A stretch of DNA of 33,742 bases from Ectopseudomonas oleovorans. Lineage in GTDB: Bacteria; Pseudomonadota; Gammaproteobacteria; Pseudomonadales; Pseudomonadaceae. Location: positions 1 to 33,742 of the forward strand of contig NZ_QASO01000074.1 in the NCBI RefSeq assembly GCF_003052605.1. Direction: 5' to 3'. The notes below the pieces were generated by a model. It had not been told where the DNA came from, did not search any database, and was given only the letters and a program-made list of their open reading frames with translations. Positions within the stretch are counted from its first letter, which is position 1; each line of letters starts with the position of its first letter. Of the stretch, positions 26,912-33,742 are shown piece by piece. Position numbers and translations under genes: made by a program.

Positions 26912-27835
26912 TCAGGTGAGCACGGTCAGGAAACGTTCGTTGAGCACCCGGTCGTGGTAAAAAACGGCCTTACCCAGGTCCTTGGCCAGCCAGGTCACGG
27001 GCTTGTGATCCTGGTAGTTGTAATCGCCACCGCAGAACACCTCGTTGCGGTTGCCCGAGGGGTCGAAGAAGTAGATGGTCTTGCCGTGAGTCAGGCCGTG
27101 GCGGGTCGGGCCGATGTCGATCGAGGTGTCGGTCATGGAAATCAGGTCGGCGGCGCGCAGCACGTCTTCCCAGGTTTCCAGGAAGAACGAAACGTGATGG
27201 AACTTGCCCTTCTCCGCGTGCTGGATAAAGGCCACGTCGTGGGCCTTGGTCGACAGGCTGAGGAACTGCGAGATGCGCGTGCCGTTGTCGTCGATCACCT
27301 GCTCGGCCAGGTAGAAACCGAGCACCTCAGTGAACAGTTCGTAGGTCGCCTGCAGCTCGTCGCCATACAGCAGGCAGTGGTCGAAACGCACCGCGCGCAT
27401 GCCCTTGAGGTTGCGCGGCCAGGCTTCCGGATTGATCTCCTCCAGCCCCCATTTGCCGGTGTACTCCTTGTCGGCGTAGAGCTCGAAAAAGTGTCCGGAC
27501 GGCGCCTGGAAGCGCACCCGCCGACCGCAACCCTTGAGTTCGCCGGCGGGGATGGTTTCGATCAGGCAGCCATAATTGAGCAGATCCTGGGTCAGGCGGT
27601 TCAGGCAGTCCTCGTCGATCACCTTGAACCCCATGAAATCCATGCCCGGCTGATCGGCCTCGCGCAGCACCACGGAGAATTTGTCGACCTCGGTCCAGGC
27701 CTTCAGGTAGACGCGCCCTTGCTCGTCGCGGTCCATTTCGATCAGACCGAGCAGGTCGCAGTAGTGGGCCAAGGCGCTCTCCAGGTTCAGTACGCGAAGC
27801 TGGACGTGGCCGGGGCGCATTACGCCTTTTTTCAT
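26912..27835 (-). CDS. dmpB: Catechol 2,3-dioxygenase
   Basis: 307 residues from [16 protein letters not shown], an extradiol (meta-cleavage) Fe(II) enzyme opening catechol to 2-hydroxymuconic semialdehyde. Iron ligands are His153 ([12 protein letters not shown]), His214 (KFHHVSFF) and Glu265 (NRNEVFCGG). His199, His246 and Tyr255 of the active site are also present. The start overlaps the dmpQ stop in an ATGA; the longer in-frame start at 27895 lies within dmpQ and is unlikely. The oxidation-sensitive iron is kept reduced by DmpQ, which explains the neighbouring ferredoxin. Confidence 0.97.
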   Translation of the reverse strand: MKKGVMRPGHVQLRVLNLESALAHYCDLLGLIEMDRDEQGRVYLKAWTEVDKFSVVLREADQPGMDFMGFKVIDEDCLNRLTQDLLNYGCLIETIPAGELKGCGRRVRFQAPSGHFFELYADKEYTGKWGLEEINPEAWPRNLKGMRAVRFDHCLLYGDELQATYELFTEVLGFYLAEQVIDDNGTRISQFLSLSTKAHDVAFIQHAEKGKFHHVSFFLETWEDVLRAADLISMTDTSIDIGPTRHGLTHGKTIYFFDPSGNRNEVFCGGDYNYQDHKPVTWLAKDLGKAVFYHDRVLNERFLTVLT

Positions 27836-28170
27836 GACGACACCCCTTGCTGGTTCTTGTTGTTGTGGTCGCCCGGGCCTTGGCGGCGCAGGCATTCGAT
27901 GCTCAGGTCAGTCTGGGGAAACAGTTGGCAGGCCAGGGCCAGGCCCTGCTTGGCCGCCTCCGGCGGCACATGGCTGCAACTCATCTTGTGGCACTGGTAG
28001 CTGCCGCTCAGCACGCGCACCTTGCACAGGCCGCAGCCGCCGCCGCGGCAACCGACTGGCACGCAGCGCTTGCCCTGTTGCTCCATCGCACTGAGCACCG
28101 ACTGGTCGGGCAGGCAACGGAACGTCTGGCCGCTGACCGTTTCGCGAATCTCATAACCGGCACGGTTCAT
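27832..28170 (-). CDS. dmpQ: Plant-type [2Fe-2S] ferredoxin that reactivates catechol 2,3-dioxygenase
   Basis: 112 residues. Cluster cysteines are Cys41, Cys46, Cys49 ([12 protein letters not shown]) and Cys81 (LACQLFPQ), the C-x4-C-x2-C...C pattern. XylT and DmpQ-type ferredoxins reduce the inactive Fe(III) form of the extradiol dioxygenase. It starts eight bases after dmpP and overlaps dmpB by four bases, which agrees with the repair role. Confidence 0.93.
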   Translation of the reverse strand: MNRAGYEIRETVSGQTFRCLPDQSVLSAMEQQGKRCVPVGCRGGGCGLCKVRVLSGSYQCHKMSCSHVPPEAAKQGLALACQLFPQTDLSIECLRRQGPGDHNNKNQQGVSS

Positions 28171-28178
28171 GGTTCACC

Positions 28179-29240
28179 TCAGATGCGCTTGAACAGGGCC
28201 GAACGGCTGCTCTCGCCGGCCCCATCGGCGGCGGTGTAGAAGCGCTCCATAAAGATGTCACGCTCGAACAGCCGGCCTTGCATCAGGGTGGTGATGGCCG
28301 CGTCGATCATCGGCGGCGGGCCGCACAGGTAGGCTTTTTGCCCACCGAAGCGGCCGTCGAAATGCGCCTTGGCGGCGTCGTGGACGAAGCCCTTGAAGCC
28401 TTGCCACGTCGGGTCGTCGTTGGCCTGGCTGAGCGCCGGCACATAGCTGAACTGCGGGTGCTGCGCGGCCAGCGCCTCGAACAGCTCGCGGTTGTACAGC
28501 TCGGCGACATTGCGCGCGCCCTGGAACAGGGTGATCTGCCGCGTATCGCCGCGCTCAAGCAGATCGAGGATCATCGACTGCGGGCTCGATAAGCCCGAGC
28601 CGCCGGCGATGAAGATCAGGTCGCCGGCCTGCGAATCGCGCACGAAGAACTGCCCATAAGGCCCGGACAGCTCCACCGCGTCGCCGACTTTCAGTTGTTT
28701 GTGGATAAAGCCGGTGGCCGCACCGCCCTCGACCAGGCGCACGTGCAACTCGACTTCGTCGTTCCGGCTCGGCGGGTTGGCCAGCGAGAAGGCGCGGGTG
28801 CCGTCGATGCCCGGCAATGCCAGGTTGACGTACTGCCCGGCCTGGAACGGCATGGGCCGATCCAGCTTGATGTGCAGGCCCTTGATGGTCGGCGACAGGT
28901 CAACCAGGGCGCTGACCACCCCCCGGTAATCCTCCACCGGATGGCCGAGGAAGTCCGGGTCGGCATCGACGTCGGCTTCGATCACCAGGTCGGACAGCGG
29001 AATGGCGCAGCAGGCCAGCACCTTGCGCTCGTCGCGCTCGATGTCCATCAGGGCGAACGGCGAGGCTTCGCCGATATCCACTTCGCCCTCGACCACCTGC
29101 ACCTTGCAGGTGGCGCAGGTGCCGTGGCCGCAGGCGAACGGCAGCCAGACGCCCTGGCGCAGGGCGGCCTGGAGGATGGTCTGGCCGTCCTCCACTTCGA
29201 TCACTTCGCCGGTCGGTTCAATGGTGACGTTGTAACTCAT
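28179..29240 (-). CDS. dmpP: Phenol hydroxylase reductase component (P5)
   Basis: 353 residues. It passes electrons from NADH through FAD and a [2Fe-2S] cluster to the diiron hydroxylase. The N-terminal ferredoxin domain has Cys37, Cys42, Cys45 (ACGHGTCATCKV) and Cys77 (VLACCAIPL). The FAD site follows (RAFSLANPPS). The NAD site is IFIAGGSGLSSPQSMI and ends with AYLCGPPPMIDAAI. It lies ten bases after dmpO. Confidence 0.95.
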   Translation of the reverse strand: MSYNVTIEPTGEVIEVEDGQTILQAALRQGVWLPFACGHGTCATCKVQVVEGEVDIGEASPFALMDIERDERKVLACCAIPLSDLVIEADVDADPDFLGHPVEDYRGVVSALVDLSPTIKGLHIKLDRPMPFQAGQYVNLALPGIDGTRAFSLANPPSRNDEVELHVRLVEGGAATGFIHKQLKVGDAVELSGPYGQFFVRDSQAGDLIFIAGGSGLSSPQSMILDLLERGDTRQITLFQGARNVAELYNRELFEALAAQHPQFSYVPALSQANDDPTWQGFKGFVHDAAKAHFDGRFGGQKAYLCGPPPMIDAAITTLMQGRLFERDIFMERFYTAADGAGESSRSALFKRI

Positions 29241-29250
29241 GGCACACCTC

Positions 29251-29610
29251 TCAGCTGCACGAACCCTGGACGCCGTTCAGGCCTGGCGTGCTCAGGCGCA
29301 GCAGGCTCTTGTGGTCAATACCGTTGGCTTCCAGGCTGGCACTGGGATCGGCAGTGAACGGCTGGCCATTGAGCTGCCACACAGCCGCGCTGAAATCGAT
29401 GCGCGCGCTGTCTGGATGGGCCTTGATCGCCTCCATGAACACCTGCTCGAGGAACGCGCCGAAGGTCATCGCCGGGGCGACCAGAAAGGCGAACGGCGAG
29501 CAGAACATCAGGTGTTTTTCCCAGTAGACATAGAGCATCTGCATGCCATGGAAATTGGCTTGCAGGTCGCGCGGCGTGGCGCGGTATTCGCTGATCGCGT
29601 TAACAGTCAT
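29251..29610 (-). CDS. dmpO: Phenol hydroxylase component P4 (DmpO)
   Basis: 119 residues, small subunit of the DmpLNO hydroxylase. It contains the DmpO-type core (HGMQMLYVYWEKHLMFCSPF, FGAFLEQVFMEAIKAHPD) and a ubiquitin-like tail (LNGQPFTADPSASLEANGID). It follows dmpN after a 71-base gap that can form competing hairpins, so its translation could be set separately. Confidence 0.93.
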   Translation of the reverse strand: MTVNAISEYRATPRDLQANFHGMQMLYVYWEKHLMFCSPFAFLVAPAMTFGAFLEQVFMEAIKAHPDSARIDFSAAVWQLNGQPFTADPSASLEANGIDHKSLLRLSTPGLNGVQGSCS

Positions 29611-29634
29611 GAACTGACCCTCTTGTTCTTGGAA

Positions 29635-29675
29635 TCGGGGTGGTCAGGGGCGGCAGCGCCACCCCGACCCGGGGT
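29635..29675. other. Overlapping alternative hairpins in the dmpN-dmpO gap
   Basis: Stem A pairs TCGGGGTGG (29635-29643) with CCACCCCGA (29659-29667). Stem B pairs ACCCCG (29661-29666) with CGGGGT (29670-29675). The two share bases 29661-29666, so only one can form at a time. There is no T-run. It is the largest gap inside the operon. Confidence 0.5.
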
Positions 29676-29681
29676 GACGCA

Positions 29682-31235
29682 TCAGGCGGCGTCGCGCGTG
29701 TTGCCCGCACCGGCGGGCACTGCCGGGGTGCCGAGTTTTTTCCAGGCCAGCCAGCGCAGGTACTCGGGCGAGCCGACGTACTCGAGGTTGTCCACCCCGT
29801 TTTTCAGGTGGTAGTACTTCTCCACCACGGTCTGCACATCGCCGCCCTCGCAGTTGCCCTGGTAGATCTGGTGCACCGGCAGCCAGGCCTGGATGTACTT
29901 CTCCGGCTCGTGCTGGAAGATCTCGCAGCAGCCATCCGAGCAGAAGTGATAGCGCTCGCCCTCGTGCTCGATCTGCCGGTGGCTGAGGGTGGTCGGGTCG
30001 TCCGGCTCGGTGAACAGCGCCGGCACTTGGCACACTTGGCACAGCTGCGGCAGGGTGTAGTTGTAGAAGCGCTGGCCTTTGGCATGCTGCTCCTGCCAGT
30101 GGTCGAAACGCGGGCGGTAGTACTTGTCGAAGCTGTCCGGGTACTTTTCCGCGAGCCACTGCTGCTCTTCCTGGCTGGGAATCCAAGTGTGGAAGTTGGT
30201 GGCATGGCAGTACTGGTAGAAGGTCGCCCACATCTGGTGAGTGATGTGTTGCTTGCCGATGATGGCCTGGTCCTGGTACTTCGGCGGGCGGATGCCGTAG
30301 CGCTCAAGGTCCTTGAACAGCGCGCCGCCATTCTGCTCGTAATACACCTCCCAGGCTTCGGCCCAGGACATCACTTTGTTCGGCAGCATGTAGTCCATCA
30401 TCATGCCGACCAGACTGAGCAGGCGATAACCGCGCCAGAACCACTTGTCGATCCAGCGCTGGACGATCGGCACGTTGTCTTCGTGCTGTTCGAGCATGAA
30501 CTTGATCACTTCCAAGCCGAGGGTCATGTGCCGCGCTTCGTCCGACTGCGCGGAGAAGCCGAAGGTGACCGTGGCCATGTCGCCGTTGTAGGCGGCGCCG
30601 GACATGAACGGCACGAACAGCAGGTTGGTCAGCACGTACTCGAAGGAGAACGAGATGGCGGTGAGGAACTCGAACGGGCCAGCCGAGCGCGCGTCGTCGA
30701 AGAACGACTTAGGCACCGAGAGGAACCACAACCGGTCGTACATGTGGGCAAAATCGTGCAGGCCGTTGAAGTGCTTGTTGTAGTGGCTCATGGCGTGCAG
30801 CTGGGTCTGCACGTGACGCAGCTCGTCAATCGACTGCATCTGGCAGGCTACCCGCGCACCGGCACCACTGAAATGCCGGCCAACCTTGGCATAGCCCTGA
30901 AACGCGCAGTATTCCCCCGGTGAAATACCGGTCAGAAACAGCTTCAGGGCGTTGACGTAGCGCGCATCGGAAATATTCAGGTGGCCGTTGTTCTGGGCGA
31001 AGGCGTCGAAGATGGCGTACAGCTTCTTCTCTTTCTCGGCCTGATACTTCCAGTAAGCATCCATGGTCAGGCGGAACGGGTCTTCCCACTTGTCCCAGTC
31101 GGTGATCTTGATCCCCTCAAAGCGTTCGTAGGGAAAGATGTCTTCCTTCTTCTGGTAGCTCGGTTCCCAGGCCATGTCGCGTGTCAGGTACTGGTACTTG
31201 TCTTTCAGGCTGAGTTTTTTCTTCTGAGTTGTCAT
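29682..31235 (-). CDS. dmpN: Phenol hydroxylase large subunit P3 (diiron oxygenase)
   Basis: 517 residues, catalytic subunit of the multicomponent phenol hydroxylase. It activates O2 at a carboxylate-bridged diiron centre. Ligand motifs: Glu108 (PGEYCAFQGY), Glu138 and His141 (IDELRHVQTQ), Glu199 (FSFEYVLTN), and Glu233 and His236 (SDEARHMTLG). The C-terminal part has a cysteine-rich, YHS-like stretch (LCQVCQVPALF; FCSDGCCEIFQHEPEKY). It lies ten bases after dmpM. Confidence 0.97.
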   Translation of the reverse strand: MTTQKKKLSLKDKYQYLTRDMAWEPSYQKKEDIFPYERFEGIKITDWDKWEDPFRLTMDAYWKYQAEKEKKLYAIFDAFAQNNGHLNISDARYVNALKLFLTGISPGEYCAFQGYAKVGRHFSGAGARVACQMQSIDELRHVQTQLHAMSHYNKHFNGLHDFAHMYDRLWFLSVPKSFFDDARSAGPFEFLTAISFSFEYVLTNLLFVPFMSGAAYNGDMATVTFGFSAQSDEARHMTLGLEVIKFMLEQHEDNVPIVQRWIDKWFWRGYRLLSLVGMMMDYMLPNKVMSWAEAWEVYYEQNGGALFKDLERYGIRPPKYQDQAIIGKQHITHQMWATFYQYCHATNFHTWIPSQEEQQWLAEKYPDSFDKYYRPRFDHWQEQHAKGQRFYNYTLPQLCQVCQVPALFTEPDDPTTLSHRQIEHEGERYHFCSDGCCEIFQHEPEKYIQAWLPVHQIYQGNCEGGDVQTVVEKYYHLKNGVDNLEYVGSPEYLRWLAWKKLGTPAVPAGAGNTRDAA

Positions 31236-31245
31236 GGTCTGCCTC

Positions 31246-31518
31246 CTAGTTCTTCCACTCGAGGACGAAGCTGTCGTCGTCCTCGGCCACGTTGCCGCCG
31301 ATGCTGATTACGTCGATGAGCATTTCCTGGACGTCCCACTCGCGACCGATTATTTCCTCCACTGTCGTGCGGCGGATTTCCAGGCGCTGCTCGGCCTGGA
31401 TGCGGATCATCGCGGGCTGGTACTGAACCTCGGCGTGGGGGTTGTCCTGGATGATGGCGTCCACCAGGTAACGGGCGTTGTCGTTGTCCTGGAATACGAT
31501 GAAAGCCAGTTGTTTCAT
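31246..31518 (-). CDS. dmpM: Phenol hydroxylase effector/coupling protein P2
   Basis: 90 residues, cofactor-free regulatory protein (MmoB/DmpM family) that binds the hydroxylase and couples electron use to hydroxylation. Family features: MKQLAFIVFQDNDNARYLVD, VQYQPAMIRIQAEQRLEI and the tail NVAEDDDSFVLEW. The start overlaps the dmpL stop (ATGA). Confidence 0.95.
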   Translation of the reverse strand: MKQLAFIVFQDNDNARYLVDAIIQDNPHAEVQYQPAMIRIQAEQRLEIRRTTVEEIIGREWDVQEMLIDVISIGGNVAEDDDSFVLEWKN

Positions 31519-32516
31519 GCTGGTACTCCGGGGCTGCGCAGCCCAAGTTTGTGCAGGCGGGCGGCCAGCGCGGCACGCACGTCGTCGAGGGCGGCCAGGC
31601 CGGTGGCCGCTTCGGCCAACGGTTGCAGTGCGGCATAGGCGCGCGGTTCCCAGGCATCCACCCAGGTCTGGATCTGCGCGTGGTTGTCCGCGCTTTCGGC
31701 CAGCACCACCTTGAGCATGGCGTCGACCCAGCGGGTGCTTTCGGCGTACCAGTCGCGCATGAATTCGGTGAGCATCGACAGGTCTCCAGCGCCCTCTTCG
31801 CCCAGTTGCTGATCGAAGCGCTGGTACATCAGCGGGTAGCTCATGCCGTCGATCAGCAGGTTCTGCGCCAGGGTCAGCTCGAACCAGTCCTTGATCACCA
31901 GGCTGTCTTCTACGTAGCGCCGCAGGCCTTGCCAGATCGGATCATCCATCCAGTAAGCCTTGGCCTGGTCCAGCGCACTGCCGCTGCCCTCGCCGAGCAA
32001 CAGGCCGATGCGTGACAGGTACTGACCAATGCCCAGACGATCCATGGCCTGATAGATGTGCAGTTGGGTCATGGTGCCGGCGATGCAGTCGCCGGCAATG
32101 CCGCCGTTGTTCATATTGGCGCCCATCTCGGCGTGGCGCAGCGGCACCAGGCAACGCAGGATCTTGTGCTGCAGCGCCTCGGGCAGGCGGCTCAACAGGC
32201 CACGTTTTTCACAGAAGCCGTAGGCATGCTCGGCGGCTTCCTGCATGCGCGCCCGGGCCTGCACGTAGGCACCGTAGAAGTACTGGCGCGGGTCGGTGAC
32301 CGCGTGCCAGTCGGCCATGCGGATCGCCGTACGGCTGGGGTCGTTGAGTTGGCGCTGCGGGTCCCACAGCGGCCGGTAGTGGAAGTTGGTAGTCGGTTCG
32401 ATGTCGTAGCTGGCTTCCTGATAGCGGCTCGCCGGCTTGTCACCGAAACGGCGCTGCAGGTTGCCGTAGGTGTGGCGGAGGGTTTCCACCGTATTGGTCT
32501 TGATCTCTACGCTCAT
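31515..32516 (-). CDS. dmpL: Phenol hydroxylase beta subunit P1
   Basis: 333 residues, the non-metal beta subunit, a helical ferritin-like fold related to the large subunit without its iron ligands. Typical blocks are TFRxxYGNLQ-like RHTYGNLQRRFGDKPASRYQ, DWHAVTDPRQYFYGAYVQAR and ELTLAQNLLIDGMSYPLMYQ. It follows dmpK after 48 bases and overlaps dmpM by four. Confidence 0.95.
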   Translation of the reverse strand: MSVEIKTNTVETLRHTYGNLQRRFGDKPASRYQEASYDIEPTTNFHYRPLWDPQRQLNDPSRTAIRMADWHAVTDPRQYFYGAYVQARARMQEAAEHAYGFCEKRGLLSRLPEALQHKILRCLVPLRHAEMGANMNNGGIAGDCIAGTMTQLHIYQAMDRLGIGQYLSRIGLLLGEGSGSALDQAKAYWMDDPIWQGLRRYVEDSLVIKDWFELTLAQNLLIDGMSYPLMYQRFDQQLGEEGAGDLSMLTEFMRDWYAESTRWVDAMLKVVLAESADNHAQIQTWVDAWEPRAYAALQPLAEAATGLAALDDVRAALAARLHKLGLRSPGVPA

Positions 32517-32564
32517 TTCAAACGTACCTTCTTGTTGTTGTGTGTGTTCGGCTGTCGCTCGGGC

Positions 32565-32834
32565 TTACTCTCGGTCGTTTGCCTCGCGTCGTCCGACATC
32601 GCCGTAGCGCCACTTGGCCGCGTCTTCATCCACCGCTTGGCACATCGCCGCGTCCATCTGCACCACACGCTGGCACTGGCAGAACGTGGCGAAGGCTGCG
32701 CGTGGCAGTACCAGCTCGACGAACAGCTCCGGATGACCAATGGCGAAATCGAATTCGACGAACCTGGCATCCGGCTCGCTGCGCACCCGGACAAACCGGG
32801 TCAGCTGATCGAAGGGAATCTCTGGGTCTTTCAT
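32565..32834 (-). CDS. dmpK: Phenol hydroxylase assembly protein (P0)
   Basis: 89 residues, first gene of the operon. DmpK helps convert apo-hydroxylase into the iron-loaded form and is not needed for catalysis afterwards. Features are IPFDQLTRFVRVRSEPDARF and VEFDFAIGHPELFVELVLP. AGGA lies about ten bases before ATG 32834. The predicted transcription start is about 30 bases upstream, giving a short leader. Confidence 0.92.
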   Translation of the reverse strand: MKDPEIPFDQLTRFVRVRSEPDARFVEFDFAIGHPELFVELVLPRAAFATFCQCQRVVQMDAAMCQAVDEDAAKWRYGDVGRREANDRE

Positions 32835-32873
32835 CTCGGCCGGTTCCTGGCTGGTTGCTGGCCAAGGCGCTAA

Positions 32874-32889
32874 AGCAACGCCTGTGCCA
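32874..32889 (-). promoter_or_regulatory. Sigma-54 (-24/-12) promoter of the dmp operon (Po)
   Basis: The minus strand reads TGGCACAGGCGTTGCT, an exact match to the TGGCAC-N5-TTGCW consensus. The -12 GC is at 32876-32875, so transcription should start near 32863. Phenol operons of this type are driven by sigma-54 with the phenol-sensing activator DmpR. Confidence 0.93.
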
Positions 32890-32932
32890 AGGCGCCAAAA
32901 AATAAGATAAGTATCTGTATTTAAATGATTTT

Positions 32933-32945
32933 TAATTTATTGATC
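32933..32945 (-). promoter_or_regulatory. IHF-like binding site between promoter and activator sites
   Basis: The minus strand GATCAATAAATTA matches WATCAANNNNTTR except at the first base and lies in a strongly AT-rich tract (32897-32945). It is positioned for DNA bending that brings the upstream activator to the sigma-54 polymerase, as known for Po. Confidence 0.6.
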
Positions 32946-32988
32946 GGCACCTGCGAGACGCCGTGAAGGCAGGCGCCACACGGGCTTT

Positions 32989-33034
32989 TTGAGCATTTGC
33001 TCAATTGCCTCGCCGCACTTGAGCAAATGCTCAC
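32989..33034 (-). promoter_or_regulatory. Two palindromic upstream activating sequences for DmpR/XylR-type activator
   Basis: TTGAGCATTTGCTCAA (32989-33004) is a 7-bp inverted repeat with a two-base centre. TTGAGCAAATGCTCAC (33019-33034) is the same with one end mismatch. Their centres are 30 bp apart, near three helical turns, and lie about 133 and 163 bases upstream of the predicted start, the usual arrangement for DmpR. Confidence 0.85.
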
Positions 33035-33237
33035 AGCCCCTGCGCAGGGCAACCGATGGCACACCCCAGAGACTCGCGCCTTTCATCATTTGGTTGACTT
33101 TCATCTGCCGAAAAAGGCGAATATGGTGAGTTGGCGTTGCGCCAACACGGCCGGAAAGGCCGCCTGGAGTGTTCGCTGAATACATCGACTACCGTGTGCT
33201 TTCCAGGTGTTTCAGCGCCCCCTACAACACTCAACAA
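33035..33237. other. Non-coding stretch between the activator sites and the IS200-type element
   Basis: About 200 bases in which I find no supported gene. Two small hairpins are visible around 33132-33146 (TTGGCG/CGCCAA) and near 33150-33164 (CGGCC/GGCCG). Nothing here resembles the N-terminus of DmpR on the plus strand. Confidence 0.5.
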
Positions 33238-33309
33238 CCACCGACTGAAGTCGGTGGGTTAGTGACTTACGGACTGAAAGTCCGGATACGCGTCGACTGA
33301 ACGACGCGT
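33238..33309. repeat. Three consecutive hairpins with ACTGAA-containing loops
   Basis: Stems at 33238-33245/33250-33257, 33270-33275/33279-33284 and 33288-33295/33302-33309, all perfect. Each carries the sequence GACTGAA across its loop although the stems differ. They lie directly after the tnpA stop codon. Confidence 0.75.
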
Positions 33310-33313
33310 CGGA

Positions 33314-33742
33314 TCAGTCAGGCTCCATCCTGAAATTATCGTTCGGGCTCGGCTCAAAATGATGCTCCAGATACTGCTTGATCATCTCTTCCGTCATCTG
33401 CCCAACCGTCGCGCAAAAGTACCCGCGAGCCCAAAAATGCTGCCCCCAATAGCGCTTTTTCAGATGGGGAAACTCCTCGAAAAGCTTGCTCGCCGTACGC
33501 CCCTTGATCCGCCTCATGATCTCACTCGGCGCCAAATTCGGCGGACTGCTCACCAGAATATGCACGTGATCCTTGCTCACCACACCTTTCACAATCCGAA
33601 TTTCAAATGCTTCGCACGTCTGTCTCACCAGCTCTCGCACTCGCTCAGCAACCTCACCGCTGAGCACCTTGTATCGGTACTTAGTCACCCAAACAAAGTG
33701 ATACTCGATCTGGTAGACCGTATGACTGCCGTATCTGTAATC
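33314..33742 (-). CDS. tnpA: IS200/IS605-family transposase TnpA (partial, 5' end outside window)
   Basis: Single-strand DNA transposase of the HUH/Y1 type. The frame is open from the window edge (visible residues begin DYRYGSHTVYQIEYHFVWVT) to TGA at 33316-33314, 142 codons of which the first few may be missing. HUH motif is DHVHILVSSPP and the catalytic tyrosine lies in EEMIKQYLEHHF. RGYFCATVG and RRIKGRTASKLFEEFPHL also fit. A GTG at 33688 opens a shorter frame, but the conserved YHFVW block lies upstream of it, so the true start is further out. No tnpB is visible. Confidence 0.92.
   Translation of the reverse strand, partial: DYRYGSHTVYQIEYHFVWVTKYRYKVLSGEVAERVRELVRQTCEAFEIRIVKGVVSKDHVHILVSSPPNLAPSEIMRRIKGRTASKLFEEFPHLKKRYWGQHFWARGYFCATVGQMTEEMIKQYLEHHFEPSPNDNFRMEPD

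Larger units (their letters stand above)
33238..33742 (-). mobile_element. IS200/IS605-family element (partial, runs off right edge)
   Basis: Contains a Y1-type transposase gene and, on its 3' side, a series of hairpins typical of the subterminal structures recognised by these transposases. The outermost hairpin is CCACCGAC/GTCGGTGG at 33238-33257. The family makes no terminal inverted repeats or target duplication, so the true edge cannot be fixed by eye; I take the outer hairpin as the approximate end. Confidence 0.7.

Noticed and set aside
32937..33237. Small open frames on both strands upstream of the dmp promoter, including a possible dmpR start
   Set aside because: They overlap the activator sites or lack ribosome sites and family resemblance; none reads like the DmpR N-terminus.

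Overview
The window looks like a Pseudomonas chromosome or plasmid segment. The main evidence is a complete meta-cleavage phenol catabolic operon in the dmp gene order known from Pseudomonas, with catalytic residues at the positions known for those enzymes. Around it are insertion-sequence pieces and a dense cluster of defence-type genes, so this is an accessory region.

Layout from left to right. (1) 1-393: one end of an IS66-family element (tnpB running off the window, terminal repeat near 381-393). It abuts a membrane-protein reading frame that has lost its start. A small lipoprotein gene and a small secreted-protein gene follow. (2) 1792-14866, all on the minus strand and so read right to left: SNF2-type helicase, DUF4391 protein, type III-like adenine methyltransferase (Mod), AlbA_2/RecG-like ATP-binding regulator, type III Res helicase-nuclease, and an RloC/PrrC-like AAA_13 ATPase. 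Short gaps and start/stop overlaps suggest one operon. The Res frame is broken by a single in-frame amber codon. Four 11-bp repeats in helical register sit just upstream of res. (3) 15404-17205, plus strand: an AAA ATPase overlapped by a TOPRIM-like DUF4276 gene, resembling ATPase-TOPRIM defence pairs. (4) 17221-20055, minus strand: a TrlF-type protein (PHP phosphoesterase fused to an SMC-like ATPase), convergent with the pair. (5) About 20056-20727: non-coding junction with a terminator-like hairpin and two sets of short G-rich repeats, possibly a scar of integration. (6) 20728-32834, minus strand: dmpKLMNOPQBCDEFGHI, fifteen genes turning phenol into pyruvate and acetyl-CoA. Upstream are a canonical sigma-54 -24/-12 promoter, an IHF-like site and two palindromic activator sites. 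(7) 33238-33742: an IS200/IS605-type element occupies the place where the divergent activator gene dmpR is normally found; no dmpR is visible.

How the parts work together. DmpK-P hydroxylate phenol to catechol. DmpQ keeps the extradiol dioxygenase DmpB active, and DmpB opens the ring. DmpC, DmpI and DmpH (dehydrogenase branch) or DmpD (hydrolase branch) lead to 2-oxopent-4-enoate. DmpE, DmpG and DmpF finish to pyruvate and acetyl-CoA. The defence half combines methylation, two SF2 helicases, a regulator and a putative RNase-type ATPase. I know its parts as families but do not recognise the whole six-gene set as a named system, and I regard it as the best candidate for new biology here.
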